A stretch of 64,000 bases of DNA from Flavobacterium sp. UMI-01 (GTDB taxonomy: Bacteria > Bacteroidota > Bacteroidia > Flavobacteriales > Flavobacteriaceae). Shown here piece by piece: positions 8,029 through 17,612 of the stretch (positions are counted from its first letter, which is position 1; each line of letters starts with the position of its first letter). Location: positions 124,001 through 188,000 of the forward strand of contig NZ_BPLU01000019.1 in the NCBI RefSeq assembly GCF_019656315.1, given 5' to 3'. The notes under the pieces were generated by a model that ran no database searches, was not told where the DNA came from, and worked only from the letters and a program-made list of their open reading frames with translations. Position numbers and translations under genes: made by a program.

Positions 8029-9300
8029 TTATTTTGTTTTTAGCAACTCCATTCCAATGGAGCAATCCATGCATTTGCTTTTGGCACAATATTCATTTTT
8101 GAGCTGTAGCAAAGCTTGGGTTTCAAAAGCATTTAGAGGTTTAATCCCATGAAAAACAAATTTATCCATCACGCTGTTTTTTTCGGGCTCTACCTGAGAA
8201 AGTAAGTAGATCAATTGTTCGGTTACATCCTCTCCTTTGCTTTTTGCATAGGCAAATTGCAAAGGAATTATAGTATTGATAATTAACAAATCAATAAATG
8301 AAGACGAAAGTCGCTTGTTCTTTTTAGGACTTTGTTTATCAAACTGATAATGGTTTTGCCAATAAAGAGAAGTAGTTACCTGAAATAATTGATAAAAATC
8401 TTCAACTATACGTAATTCCTGAATTTTGGAAAACAAATTTTGATGCAAATGATACAAATTTGCCAATTGCGACAATCGAATCGTAGGAAAATTATCTGGT
8501 CGGTGTTTGAAAAATTGTACTGGAAAAACCGTAGCTTTATCTAATTGGTATTTATGAAGCAAATAAAAATATCGAAACTTTAGGTCTTTAAAATAATTAT
8601 CTTCTTTTTCTCCATCCAACAAACCTGCATTTCCAAAAAAAAGACTTTCTAAATTTTCGACCTCAAAGCTTTCTTTCCGAATAATTGAAAACGGTATGGA
8701 TTGAGCTAATTGTAGAAAACTATCTCCGTTAGTATTAAGTCCAAAATTTTTAGCCAACAAACAAAACAATACAGCCTCCCAATCATTATTTGTTTCAGCT
8801 AATAAGTCATAAATAAATTGAGATTTGCGTTCCAATCGTTCAAAAAACAACCGTTCTTGCCAGTTTTGCAACAAAAAACCTTCTATATTTTTTAAATCTT
8901 TCTCGCAAAAAATCCAAGATTTTGGTTTGATTAACGACTGATACGTTTGCAACGTTAGTTTATCCACATAAGATTGAAGTTCTAACACTGGAATCTCGGT
9001 ATTGTCCTGTCTAAAAACGGCAGTGTCATGCTCCCAAACCACATGAAGTATCACATTTTCATAAGCGGCATCACGTTCGTGATGATGCAAATACCAATCA
9101 GAAGACTTCAAATGGATTTCAACATTTCCTGCCCATTTTTGATTGCCAATACTAATTTGAGCATTGAAAAAATCTGGACCGGCTAGTTTTAAATATTGTC
9201 CTTGCTGGTGAATGATAAGCGAATCCTGATTTGTAGTTTGTAAGTTGCGAACATCCAACTTTTGAAACTTCCAGAGATAATGTAGAAAATCTTCTTTCAT
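8029..9300 (-). CDS. DUF2851 family protein
   Basis: A 423-residue soluble protein with the features of the DUF2851 family, which is common in Bacteroidota: the N-terminal MKEDFLHYLWKFQKLD start, the GPDFFNAQI and WAGNVEIHLKSSDWYLHHH segment near residues 40-75, the VILHVVWEHD strand and a C-terminal Cys cluster (CAKSKCMDCSIG, about 408-419) that could bind a metal. No catalytic role is established for the family. No signal peptide is seen. It follows the exonuclease gene at 9373 by about 70 bp on the same strand. Confidence 0.85.
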   Translation of the reverse strand: MKEDFLHYLWKFQKLDVRNLQTTNQDSLIIHQQGQYLKLAGPDFFNAQISIGNQKWAGNVEIHLKSSDWYLHHHERDAAYENVILHVVWEHDTAVFRQDNTEIPVLELQSYVDKLTLQTYQSLIKPKSWIFCEKDLKNIEGFLLQNWQERLFFERLERKSQFIYDLLAETNNDWEAVLFCLLAKNFGLNTNGDSFLQLAQSIPFSIIRKESFEVENLESLFFGNAGLLDGEKEDNYFKDLKFRYFYLLHKYQLDKATVFPVQFFKHRPDNFPTIRLSQLANLYHLHQNLFSKIQELRIVEDFYQLFQVTTSLYWQNHYQFDKQSPKKNKRLSSSFIDLLIINTIIPLQFAYAKSKGEDVTEQLIYLLSQVEPEKNSVMDKFVFHGIKPLNAFETQALLQLKNEYCAKSKCMDCSIGMELLKTK

Positions 9301-9372
9301 TACGATAGCTTTTAAGTACTAAATACACTACAACAAGAGCTAATGTAAGGAAAAATCTTAAACCACAAACAA

Positions 9373-9855
9373 CTATTTCAAAAGATATAATTTGGCACAA
9401 GCACGCGCATCCGAAAGGGCTTCGTGATGGTTCAGCTCAATATTCATTGCTCGACAACAATCGCTAAGTTTTGTAGGTTTAAGTCCTTTGGCCTTGTAGA
9501 TTTTTACCGTGCATTCCCAACGGGGTGCAATATTGAGTTCGTTATAATCCAATCCATAAAGAGCCATCGATTTAGCTAGTACATTGCGGTCAAAACTTTC
9601 GTTATGTGCCACCACAACTCGGTTTTGCAATCTTTTTTTGATTTCGGGAAATACTTGTACAAAGTTTTTGGCATTAACAGTATGATGAGGGTAAATTCCG
9701 TGAACTTGTATCGTAAACGGACTATATAAATTATTAGGCGGTTGTATCAAAGTCACAAACTCATCTACAATAATACCATTCTCAACGGTTACAATCCCAA
9801 CAGAGCAAGGATGGTATGCAGTAGCAGTTTCGAAATCTATAGCGGTGAAAGTCAA
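9373..9855 (-). CDS. DnaQ-like 3'-5' exonuclease
   Basis: The 160-residue protein is a stand-alone DEDDh exonuclease domain. The motifs are in order: Exo I with D7 and E9 in FTAIDFETATA, Exo II in VVAHNESFDRNVL with the Asp, and Exo III in HHEALSDARACAKL with the catalytic His and Asp. This is the fold of the DNA polymerase III epsilon subunit, RNase T and related trimming enzymes; this short form lacks the polymerase-binding tail, so the substrate is not known. It starts at the first Met and is followed by DUF2851. Confidence 0.88.
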   Translation of the reverse strand: MTFTAIDFETATAYHPCSVGIVTVENGIIVDEFVTLIQPPNNLYSPFTIQVHGIYPHHTVNAKNFVQVFPEIKKRLQNRVVVAHNESFDRNVLAKSMALYGLDYNELNIAPRWECTVKIYKAKGLKPTKLSDCCRAMNIELNHHEALSDARACAKLYLLK

Positions 9856-9987
9856 GGAAATTTTGAATTAAGGATTTTTTAATTTAGGAATTGGCATTTC
9901 TAAATGAGTAATGATTTAGGTAACATTTCAAAAATAAAGTATTGTAGAAAAATAGTGAATAAAATAATTTAGGCTGTGCTCCTACAA

Positions 9988-11925
9988 TTAATTGAAGAAA
10001 TTCCAAACTAAACCAAAACGGATGGCCATATCACGAAAAGGAGTATTAGGCGCTGAAAAGAAGTTGTTTCCTGTCAATGACGAGTTGAAATGCTCAGCTT
10101 TGATAAAAATTCGGGTGCGTTGAATTTTAGCGTTGATAAAAAAATCTAGATTAGGGTAATTACCGATTTGTTTTTGGTTTTGTACAAAAAACTCACCAGT
10201 CACACCATTGTAATCATTGGCATAATATTTTGTAAAATAATTCAAGACGATTCCGGTTTGAATAAAAAGTGCTTTTTTGAAAAAATAATTCGTATAATAC
10301 AAGGTGTTTCGCGTCACTAATTCAGGTACATTGAGGATGGCATCTTGTTGCTCTACTTTCTGATACAAAAGGGTATTATCAAATCCAAAATTTCCAAACT
10401 TGATTTCTTTATTTAGCTTTAAGGAAAGATAATTAATGGTTTTTCCGTATTGATTAGGGGCAATAATTTGCTGTGCACTACTGGCAGCCACATTTTCAAA
10501 ATACAAATGATCATCGAGAGTTATTAAATTCAGTGACGCATTTAGCCATGGTGTTTGAGCAGTAGCTGCTAAACGATTGATTTTTTCGTTCTTAAAATCA
10601 TTCACCCAGTTGTATTCTACAAACCCGCTTTGGTACAAATTATAATTATCGCTAGGTAATTTATTCAAATTCTGGTATTGAAAATCAAACTGAAAATCCT
10701 CATTCCAATCCAATCGCATCTTAGCATCAAGATGAGACAAAGATTGATTAGAAAGGGATCTGGAATAAATAAATTTTCCTGTCCACTTCTTTTTTTGGTA
10801 ATCGTATTGTCCTCCTGCTGCGTTAATATTTCGACTAATTGAAGCTGGAATCACCGTTCCATCTTGTTGCACAAGGATTTTGTAATAATAAAAATTACTT
10901 CTGAAATCATCTACAAAAAATTGAAAATTTCCTAGGGTTGTATTTTCGTAGATGACCCCCGCCTTGTTGTACATTTTGTTATAATGTATTTGATCTTTAA
11001 GGTCGCTACTAACAAAGGCATCCCCAAAACGGTTAACGGTTGTTGAACCTACCGTTGAGGCTATAGTAGGTTGCTTGTATTCGAAAAACTTATTTTCATA
11101 ATTGAACTGATGATTCACATAGAGATTGTTATTCCCTTTAGTTGGGTTTACTCTAAAACTATGGTCTATAAAAAAGCGTTTCCCTTTCAAAAAAGATTCA
11201 GCATCAGTTAAATATACCTCCAAACTTTGTCTGTTACTAAAATTAGGATCACCACTCTCAAAATCATTAAGAGTAGTTATTCCTCCGTTTTCCTCATTTA
11301 ATATGTCTTGCGAAACATAATGAGCATTAGCTACATAACGCAAGTTTTTAGTGCTATAACTAGTGGTAAATCGAAAATGTCCTGAATTTGCAAAATGATT
11401 AATGTATTTACCCTCTGAGCGCATTCCTTTGTAAGCCAGTGAGAAATTAAGTCGCGGGTGAATGTTGAGCGTAAAATAGGAATCCACTAACTGCCCCTTG
11501 CTTATGATGGATTTAAAAAATAGTTCGGTCACAGGAGTAGCCACAGATGCATAACGTATGGTTCCTGCTTCCATAAAACTAAAATGTTTCCCTTTGAGTC
11601 CCATCTCTGGATAAGGTGAAAAATCGCTTAAACTGTATTGTAAGGTATTATAGGTTTGTCCCTCGTTAGGAAAAGCAAGAAGTCCAAAAGTATCTCTTCG
11701 CAAATAATTGTGGCTATATTCTCTTTGAATGGTTAAGGAAGTATCAATATATGTGGTGTCGCGTTCCAATGAAATAATGCGATACATATCAATGGTCGCT
11801 ACTTTTTCTTTCTTAGCGGTCTCTTCGCTTTCGTCTCTTCTAAGTGATGGTTTTTCTTGAGGTTTTTCTTGAGAAAAAAGTAGTACGGGTACCATTAGTA
11901 GGTATAACTGGAAAAGAATTCTCAT
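9988..11925 (-). CDS. Putative outer-membrane porin (Porin_10-like)
   Basis: The product of about 645 residues starts with a signal peptide (MRILFQLYLLMVPVLLFSQ), a charged linker rich in Glu and Lys, then a long segment of alternating aromatic and polar residues ending in FGLVWNFFN, a typical terminal beta strand of an outer-membrane barrel. It resembles the putative porins of Flavobacteria (Porin_10 family). The frame is open to a Met at 11961, but the inner Met at 11925 gives a cleaner signal and lies about 40 nt after a TACCTTTG -7 box (11979-11972), so it is preferred. The substrate is unknown. Confidence 0.8.
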   Translation of the reverse strand: MRILFQLYLLMVPVLLFSQEKPQEKPSLRRDESEETAKKEKVATIDMYRIISLERDTTYIDTSLTIQREYSHNYLRRDTFGLLAFPNEGQTYNTLQYSLSDFSPYPEMGLKGKHFSFMEAGTIRYASVATPVTELFFKSIISKGQLVDSYFTLNIHPRLNFSLAYKGMRSEGKYINHFANSGHFRFTTSYSTKNLRYVANAHYVSQDILNEENGGITTLNDFESGDPNFSNRQSLEVYLTDAESFLKGKRFFIDHSFRVNPTKGNNNLYVNHQFNYENKFFEYKQPTIASTVGSTTVNRFGDAFVSSDLKDQIHYNKMYNKAGVIYENTTLGNFQFFVDDFRSNFYYYKILVQQDGTVIPASISRNINAAGGQYDYQKKKWTGKFIYSRSLSNQSLSHLDAKMRLDWNEDFQFDFQYQNLNKLPSDNYNLYQSGFVEYNWVNDFKNEKINRLAATAQTPWLNASLNLITLDDHLYFENVAASSAQQIIAPNQYGKTINYLSLKLNKEIKFGNFGFDNTLLYQKVEQQDAILNVPELVTRNTLYYTNYFFKKALFIQTGIVLNYFTKYYANDYNGVTGEFFVQNQKQIGNYPNLDFFINAKIQRTRIFIKAEHFNSSLTGNNFFSAPNTPFRDMAIRFGLVWNFFN

Positions 11926-12212
11926 TAGGCGCAACTGATTAAGCAATGAATGCATTGACAATTAATTTGGGCAAAGGTAATTGATAAAAAGCTATAAAAA
12001 AACATCTTATTGCAGATGATTACAGAGCGCAATATATGGATTAACGAATGACCACGATAAACCATGAATTCAACAATTGATACACTCTTATTGTAATAGC
12101 ATTCCGTATCTTATTCTTTTTTATCTCAAACGTTTATTTTCATTAAATAATTGATTAACGAATGAAACTAATTAAAATTTTGTAATCTTTGTTTTTTTTT
12201 AAATTTCAAAGT

Positions 12213-12911
12213 ATGCTTTCCAGTCAATATTCGAATTTTATCTTTGAAGCAGGCACCGATGAAGCAGGCAGAGGCTGTCTAGCTGGGCCTGTGACAGCAG
12301 CAGCTATTATCTTATCTCCAGCGCTTTCAAAAGGTGCGGAAGCCGATACAGAATCAGCAAAATTACTGATAGATTTACTGAATGATTCAAAACAATTGAC
12401 CGAAAAAGTACGTGAAAGATTAAGACCTATTATTGAAGAACAAGTACTGAGTTTTGCAGTTACGCATTTGTTTCCTTCAGAGATTGACGAAATCAATATT
12501 CTCAATGCTTCGATGAAGGGAATGCAAGAATCAGTTTTAAAATTGAATGTTGTCCCAGAATTTATTATTGTCGATGGCAATCGCAGTTTGAATGCCAAAT
12601 TGGGACTCAAAAACACTACTGGAAAACAGTTCACCATTGAGGAAATCGAATTATTGAAATCCATCCCAAATCAAAGTATTGTAAAAGGTGATGCTAAGTT
12701 TATGAGTATTGCTGCTGCTTCCGTTTTGGCCAAAACCTATCGCGATGCGTATATGGATAAAATTCATGAAGAATTCCCCATGTACAATTGGAAAAAAAAC
12801 AAAGGCTACCCTACGAAAGAACACCGCGAGGCAATCCGGAAATATGGCCCTTCAAAATACCACAGAATGAGTTTTCGATTGCTGCCCGAGCAGTTGAAAT
12901 TAGATATTTAA
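12213..12911 (+). CDS. rnhB: Ribonuclease HII
   Basis: The product removes RNA from RNA-DNA hybrids, including single misincorporated ribonucleotides. From the Met at 12213 the protein has about 232 residues; the active-site D16 and E17 stand in [15 protein letters not shown], a further Asp in [10 protein letters not shown], and the C-terminal [23 protein letters not shown] segment matches RNase HII. The upstream Met at 12189 adds residues MFFFKFQS outside the family pattern, so the later start is preferred. An insertion rich in acidic residues ([12 protein letters not shown]) separates the first strands. It is the only gene on the plus strand between 1 and 19109 here. Confidence 0.94.
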   Translation: MLSSQYSNFIFEAGTDEAGRGCLAGPVTAAAIILSPALSKGAEADTESAKLLIDLLNDSKQLTEKVRERLRPIIEEQVLSFAVTHLFPSEIDEINILNASMKGMQESVLKLNVVPEFIIVDGNRSLNAKLGLKNTTGKQFTIEEIELLKSIPNQSIVKGDAKFMSIAAASVLAKTYRDAYMDKIHEEFPMYNWKKNKGYPTKEHREAIRKYGPSKYHRMSFRLLPEQLKLDI

Positions 12912-12926
12912 CTATGAAAATGTAAC

Positions 12927-13189
12927 CACAAAGGGCACAAAGAAAGCACAAAGCTCGCTAAGTTTTTCTTGGCTTGCGTTATGGGAGGCGGATAAAAACG
13001 AATTTTTTATATACGCTGTCTTTATTTAGATAAAACAGATTAGCTAAAGCTAATGTTAGATTTTTACGGATTTGATTCGTGTTCTTGCGAACATAAATTA
13101 GGAATTATTTATACGATTCTTTGCGTCTCAGCGACTTAGTGGTTAAAGAAAAGCTTTGTGTTCTTAGTGCTTTCTTTGTGCCCTTTGTG
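12927..13189. repeat. Intergenic element with 23-bp terminal inverted repeats
   Basis: The 23 bases at 12927-12949 (begin CACAAAGGGCAC) are the exact reverse complement of those at 13167-13189. The enclosed 217 bp has no gene, and contains a perfect ATTAGCT/AGCTAAT hairpin at 13039-13054. The CACAAAGGGCACAAAG wording resembles short palindromic repeats that are scattered in Flavobacterium genomes. It separates the convergent rnhB and lipB genes and could act as a two-way terminator or be a small non-autonomous mobile element. Confidence 0.75.
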
Positions 13190-13200
13190 TTTAAATACCT

Positions 13201-13905
13201 TTAAAGACCTATAAATGAAGCTTCAAAAAGGACTGCGAAATGTTTTAGTATTTTATTTTTTACCTCGGCTTCATCTACTTTTTCAACCCCTAATTCCACG
13301 TTTAAGGAAGTCACTGCTTTACCTCGAATCCCACATGGAATAATGTTGTCAAAATAGCCCAAATCTGCATTTACATTTAGAGCAAAACCGTGCATGGTGA
13401 CCCAACGTGAAGCCCGTACGCCCATAGCACATATTTTTCGAGCAAAAGGTGTTCCTACTCCAAGCCAAACTCCTGTTTCACCCTCACTGCGTCCGCATTC
13501 TAAACCGTATTCTTGTAAGGTGAGAATAATCGATTCTTCGAGTAGGCGTAAGTACTTGTGAATATCGGTAAAGAAGTTTTCAAGATCCAAAATAGGATAA
13601 CCCACAATCTGTCCAGGGCCATGATAGGTGATGTCGCCCCCACGATTGATTTTGTAAAATGTAGCTCCTTTGGCTTCTAATTGTTTTTCTGAAAGTAGTA
13701 AATTTTCGAAATCACCACTTTTCCCTAAAGTATAAACATGGGGATGCTCTACAAACAAAAAGTAATTAGGCGTTTGCAAATGGGTTTCTTCTCGTCGGTT
13801 TTGGATTTTTAAATCCACAATACCTTTGAACAATTCTTCTTGGTATTCCCACGAAGTTTTGTAGTCTTTGCTACCTAAATCTTGAAGTTGGATGGTTTTA
13901 TTCAT
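13201..13905 (-). CDS. lipB: Octanoyltransferase LipB
   Basis: The 234-residue protein moves octanoate from acyl carrier protein to lipoyl domains, the first step of lipoate synthesis. The RGGDITYHGPGQIVGYPIL block (about 88-106) is the family signature; catalytic K157 is in ARKICAMGV and nucleophile C191 in NIIPCGI, with the HGFALNVN strand between. Length and start (MNKTIQLQDLG) are usual. It lies 5 bp after a lipoprotein gene on the same strand and ends next to the inverted-repeat element. Confidence 0.96.
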   Translation of the reverse strand: MNKTIQLQDLGSKDYKTSWEYQEELFKGIVDLKIQNRREETHLQTPNYFLFVEHPHVYTLGKSGDFENLLLSEKQLEAKGATFYKINRGGDITYHGPGQIVGYPILDLENFFTDIHKYLRLLEESIILTLQEYGLECGRSEGETGVWLGVGTPFARKICAMGVRASRWVTMHGFALNVNADLGYFDNIIPCGIRGKAVTSLNVELGVEKVDEAEVKNKILKHFAVLFEASFIGL

Positions 13906-13910
13906 TTGTG

Positions 13911-14663
13911 TTAATCAAACGCTATAGTAAGATTCATCTTTTCAGGATTATCCATATAATCTGTAAAAGGGTATTGAATCGTGATGGTTTTTCTATCAGC
14001 ACTAAAGAGCGCATCAGGATTAGAAACGGTTTTAACTGGTTTTGGAAAATGGTATTTCAAGGTGTATTTGGAAGAACCAAAAATCATTTTTGCCATTCCT
14101 GTTGAGTCTTTTTTGATTTTGTTTAATGCTTCTTTATCAATAATAGCAGTACGAGTAAAATTTTTACCGTTGTATGAAAAATTGAGTTTTGAATTGTTGT
14201 TGAATCCATTAGAAAATGGATTTGGCGTTTGTTTTTTAGATTTTTGATTTAAATCATTCAAGGTTTTCATGCCACTCATCATGTCTTGAAGTTCGGACAC
14301 CTTTTTAAAAGGGGTGTTCATGGAAAACAGTAGTTCTTTTGTCTCGGCATTCATTTTCATGTGCATGACAAAATTTTCCATTTTCTTTAAGGCTGCTTGT
14401 TCTTCTGCGGAAAGTTTGGCGATACTGTCTTTTTTTTGTTCAAAAAGTTGCTTGAATGAAAAAGTAGAGTCGATGCTTTTTTTGTTTTTGGAACCCAGTT
14501 TTTCGCCCATTTTGTCTCCAGCCATTGCCATCAAACCAGAACCATCAACTTCAACAGAAAAATCGCCTGTACCGTCAGGATTCACATTGATGTTTTCAAC
14601 AAAATTACAACTTACAATAAGCAGGATTAGGCTAACTAATACTAGTTTTTTGAAAAAATTCAT
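13911..14663 (-). CDS. Lipoprotein of unknown function
   Basis: The 250-residue product starts with a lipoprotein signal (KLVLVSLILLIVSC, Cys about 19). The mature part begins with VNPDGTGDFSVEVDGS, followed by a Lys/Ser-rich stretch with several LxxMM/Met-rich helices and a beta-rich end (KYTLKYHFPKPVKTVSNP; ITIQYPFTDYM). I do not recognise a named domain. A TATCTTTG -7 box at 14687-14680 precedes it by about 17 nt. It is likely co-transcribed with lipB, but no link to lipoylation is evident. Confidence 0.75.
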   Translation of the reverse strand: MNFFKKLVLVSLILLIVSCNFVENINVNPDGTGDFSVEVDGSGLMAMAGDKMGEKLGSKNKKSIDSTFSFKQLFEQKKDSIAKLSAEEQAALKKMENFVMHMKMNAETKELLFSMNTPFKKVSELQDMMSGMKTLNDLNQKSKKQTPNPFSNGFNNNSKLNFSYNGKNFTRTAIIDKEALNKIKKDSTGMAKMIFGSSKYTLKYHFPKPVKTVSNPDALFSADRKTITIQYPFTDYMDNPEKMNLTIAFD

Positions 14664-14704
14664 GAATGTATATTTTTTTCAAAGATACAAACTCTTAATC
14701 AAAA

Positions 14705-15355
14705 CTAGTTTTCTTTTTTGAGGGTAGTAATATCCTCAATAATACGTTCCATCTCGATAGGCAAAGTACCATTGTACACACCACGTATACGACGTTTCCC
14801 ATCCACTAAAATAAAGTTTTCAGTATGCAAGAAGTCATTCAGTTTGCCGTAATATCCAATAGAATCTCCTGCAAAATACTGTCTTTTGGCAATCGAATAA
14901 ATTTGGTCTTTATTGCCTGTCAATAAATGCCATTTGCCCGATAGACAACCTTTCTCGACAGCATATTGTTTTAAAACAGCCACATTATCGGTTTCGGGCA
15001 TTACAGAATGAGACAGCAGTATAACAGCGTCATCATCACTATATTTGTCTTGTAAAATTTTCATATTGTCCGTCATTTTGGGGCAAATGCTACCACAACT
15101 GGTAAACATAAAATTAGCCACATAAATTTTTCCTTCCACCGTTTTTTCGGTTACCGATTGGCCGTCTTGGTTGGTGAAATTAAAAGGGGGAATCGTATGA
15201 ATTTCTGGATAATTGGGACTATCTGGACTAATCCACTCTGGGGTAAATTCCGCTGAATTGATAAATGGCAAACCCTCTTCTTTCTTAGATTTGTCACAAG
15301 AAAAAAACACGCAAAAAATTAAGGATAATACAATGAAATTAGTTGTTAGTTTCAT
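14705..15355 (-). CDS. SCO1/SenC family lipoprotein
   Basis: The 216-residue protein has a lipoprotein signal (VLSLIFCVFFSC, Cys about 20) and a thioredoxin-like SCO domain. The copper ligands are visible: Cys pair in MFTSCGSICPKM and His in DFLHTENFILVDG. SCO proteins deliver copper to the CuA centre of cytochrome oxidase or act as thiol reductases in the periplasm. The ATG overlaps the end of the upstream YwqK-like gene by 17 bp, which indicates translational coupling. Confidence 0.92.
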   Translation of the reverse strand: MKLTTNFIVLSLIFCVFFSCDKSKKEEGLPFINSAEFTPEWISPDSPNYPEIHTIPPFNFTNQDGQSVTEKTVEGKIYVANFMFTSCGSICPKMTDNMKILQDKYSDDDAVILLSHSVMPETDNVAVLKQYAVEKGCLSGKWHLLTGNKDQIYSIAKRQYFAGDSIGYYGKLNDFLHTENFILVDGKRRIRGVYNGTLPIEMERIIEDITTLKKEN

Positions 15356-15944
15356 AAGGATTTTTACAAAGTTTAATTCCGATTAGTCCGTATTTTTTTC
15401 CATCTTTAATTACATAATTGGCACGCACACTTCCGTCTTCGTACCATAATCTTTCGCTTCCTTCCTCATATCCATTGTTGTAATGAAAACGCTTGAACAA
15501 CTGGCCCGTTTGATACCATTCAAGCACTTCACCGTGAAACTCATCGTTGTAAAAATGATATTGGTATTTTGGCTTTCCATTTTCCCACCAACCTTGATGC
15601 AAACCTTCTTTTTTGTTGGCAATATACAAGCGTTCTTCGGTTAAAACTCGGTTATCGTACCATTGCTTTTGAACTCCCTCAAGCATACCATTCAAATAGG
15701 ACTTTACAAATACGGTGTCTTTACTAGGATACAATTCATATTGCTTTCCAGAATATTTTTCGGTTTTGAAATATAACGTGTCTTGTTTGAAATTAAAAGC
15801 TGAATCTGATGCTAATTTGTATATCAAAGGTGTTTTTTGTGCTTGTCGTGCTGTTGTTGCTTCTTCTTGTTTTTGGTTACAACCAAAAAACAAACACAGC
15901 AGCAAGAAGAACACTCCCAACGTTTTATTAAAATGTACATTCAT
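15339..15944 (-). CDS. MORN-variant (YwqK-like) lipoprotein
   Basis: The 201-residue product has a lipoprotein signal (FFLLLCLFFGC, Cys about 22) and then repeated short units of the type G-x-W-Y-x-N/D-G: LNGMLEGVQKQWYDN, KKEGLHQGWWENGK, FHGEVLEWYQTGQL and YEEGSERLWYEDGS. These are MORN-variant repeats as in the YwqK family. Databases often call this group antitoxins, but nothing here supports a toxin-antitoxin pair; a surface-exposed repeat lipoprotein is the safer reading. It overlaps the SCO gene. Confidence 0.8.
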   Translation of the reverse strand: MNVHFNKTLGVFFLLLCLFFGCNQKQEEATTARQAQKTPLIYKLASDSAFNFKQDTLYFKTEKYSGKQYELYPSKDTVFVKSYLNGMLEGVQKQWYDNRVLTEERLYIANKKEGLHQGWWENGKPKYQYHFYNDEFHGEVLEWYQTGQLFKRFHYNNGYEEGSERLWYEDGSVRANYVIKDGKKYGLIGIKLCKNPYETNN

Positions 15945-16015
15945 TTTTCAACACAAATTACACGAGTTATACAGCATTTTTTGAAATAACCAACCGGAGT
16001 TAGTCCCTCAAAAAA

Positions 16016-16765
16016 CTATCTTGAATAAGTTCCAGCAGTTCCATAAAACCCATTTCCATTAATGTACGGGTCAGTGTTGGTGATATGATAGTGGTAGATT
16101 CCATTAGGATAATCAGCAGTAACTCCGGTATGACCATGGTAGGCATCTAAACCCATAACAGCAGCGCCATTTTCTTCTGGACCATAAACGGGAAAGCCGT
16201 CTAATAAGAAACCCATTAGCGCTTCTTTTCCTTTAGTTTGTGTTAAATAAAGGGGTTCTACATGGTAGTGATACATGCTTGTTCCTGTAGGATGCCCCCA
16301 ATATTGATCAAAAGAAGCAACCTCATTTGTCAATGGAGAACCTCCTGCGGCATATTGATTAAATAAAGGTACACCATTTATTGCCACTCCTATAGGCCCC
16401 ATTGGAGTTGCATTATGTGTAGCGGCCACTGCTGGATGCAACGGAATTTTAAAAGTATAAGCGTTTGTTAAACTTATTGTATTAGGATTTTTGTGAAAAG
16501 TGTTATTCCCAAAAGTGGTCCCACTAAAATTTTCATATTTCGCATGTGTAGATGGATAGTAAACACTCTTATGATCTGGTTGTCCTGTCGTTTTAATAAT
16601 TACATAAGTCCCATCCGTTGTAATGCTCGTGGCTCCATATATTTTTTTATACACTTCTGGAACAGCAATAGTAACCTCTCCTGAATTGTCATTATCAGAA
16701 TTGCTACAAGCTAAAAACAATAAAACACCTAGAATAGGAATAATTAAAAAAAAAGATTTTTTCAT
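16016..16765 (-). CDS. YHYH domain lipoprotein
   Basis: The 249-residue product has a lipoprotein signal (FLIIPILGVLLFLAC, Cys about 20). The defining YHYH motif occurs twice, in GTSMYHYHVEPLYL and NGIYHYHITNTDPY, with conserved LLDGFPVYGP between. The family is found in secreted proteins of many bacteria and its function is not established; His clusters suggest metal binding. It lies downstream of an ECF sigma operon and upstream of SCO, so a periplasmic copper or redox role is conceivable but only inferred. Confidence 0.85.
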   Translation of the reverse strand: MKKSFFLIIPILGVLLFLACSNSDNDNSGEVTIAVPEVYKKIYGATSITTDGTYVIIKTTGQPDHKSVYYPSTHAKYENFSGTTFGNNTFHKNPNTISLTNAYTFKIPLHPAVAATHNATPMGPIGVAINGVPLFNQYAAGGSPLTNEVASFDQYWGHPTGTSMYHYHVEPLYLTQTKGKEALMGFLLDGFPVYGPEENGAAVMGLDAYHGHTGVTADYPNGIYHYHITNTDPYINGNGFYGTAGTYSR

Positions 16766-16830
16766 GACAGTTAAGTTTCGTTTAATTTTCTTTTGGACGA
16801 GCGTTTTATTTATTTCGTGTGCTTGACCTC

Positions 16831-17316
16831 CTAATTATTTTTTTTAACATCATTTTGCTGAAGGGATCTTCTATGAGAAAACATCTTAGACAATTCAACA
16901 GTTAATTCTTTAAAATCCTCTTTTTGTTCAGGAGTATTACAGATTTTTCTAATTTTTTTAAAGTGGTTGAATCGGGCGGTTTCAATTTGTTTTTGCAAAT
17001 CAGCCAACACATTAATTAAGCTGTCTTTGGTTCTTATATCCACTTTGGGCAAACTCAATTGTGCATACAAACTTTCTTTGGTTTGTTGGATTTGTTTATC
17101 AAAAGATTTGACTTTATGAATGTGATTGTCAACTAAGACTTCAAATTGTGCTTGTTGTTGGGCATCAAAGTGCAATTTTTCGATGATCAATTTTCGAGGT
17201 CCATTGCGACGGTCTCTAAACTCTTTGGGTTTAATAACCATAAAAAAAACAATCATACTCAAATTGAGCATAACGAGTGCAATAACGGCAATGGTTAATA
17301 CTTTAATCTTATTCAT
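16831..17316 (-). CDS. Small membrane-anchored periplasmic protein, Spy/LTxxQ-like
   Basis: From the Met at 17316 the product has about 161 residues: one N-terminal membrane segment (VLTIAVIALVMLNLSMIVFFMVI) and a long helical, charged region with FDAQQQAQFEVLVDNHIHKVKSF and CNTPEQKEDFKELTVEL. The two helical repeats, each with a P/Q-E-Q start, are like Spy/CpxP and heavy-metal-resistance proteins of the periplasm. The start at 17316 is preferred over 17358 because the ATG overlaps the stop of the preceding gene by a few bases. It is the third gene of the ECF sigma operon. Confidence 0.72.
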   Translation of the reverse strand: MNKIKVLTIAVIALVMLNLSMIVFFMVIKPKEFRDRRNGPRKLIIEKLHFDAQQQAQFEVLVDNHIHKVKSFDKQIQQTKESLYAQLSLPKVDIRTKDSLINVLADLQKQIETARFNHFKKIRKICNTPEQKEDFKELTVELSKMFSHRRSLQQNDVKKNN

Positions 17317-17593
17317 GATAGTTTTTATAAAATTGATTGGTATCAGAGAGTGAAGCAACTAAGGCCGTTTTTTCGGTTTCCTTTACAGATTGTATTTCAT
17401 TCAAAACAACCTTAATATTAATACTGGCTAAAATTAATATAGAAGCCGCAACAAGCCAAACCCATTTGATATCGATTGTTTTTTGCACATTCATTTGGGT
17501 CTGAATTTTAGCATACAATCCATCACTAGGAAGGACTTTTACGATATGATTCGTACTGTCTATAATCTCGTTTATCCATTTTTCTTTCTCCAT
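17309..17593 (-). CDS. Small membrane protein, likely anti-sigma factor
   Basis: The 94-residue protein has a cytoplasmic N-terminal half (KEKWINEIIDSTNHIVKVLPSDGLYAKIQTQM) and one membrane segment (about 45-62, VWLVAASILILASINIKVV), then a short outer tail. It is too short for a full zinc anti-sigma domain and has no HxxxCxxC, but its place directly after an ECF sigma gene and its topology are those of a small anti-sigma factor. The family is not recognised; the function is inferred from context. Confidence 0.65.
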   Translation of the reverse strand: MEKEKWINEIIDSTNHIVKVLPSDGLYAKIQTQMNVQKTIDIKWVWLVAASILILASINIKVVLNEIQSVKETEKTALVASLSDTNQFYKNYHE

Positions 17594-17612
17594 ATCTTTT
17601 AGACTACATTAT

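Noticed and set aside
9152..9400. An 82-codon minus-strand frame between the DUF2851 gene and the exonuclease gene
   Set aside because: It overlaps the start of the DUF2851 gene and the end of the exonuclease gene in another frame, with poor codon composition.
15339..15944. A toxin-antitoxin system from the YwqK name
   Set aside because: The protein is a MORN-variant repeat lipoprotein and no toxin gene is next to it.
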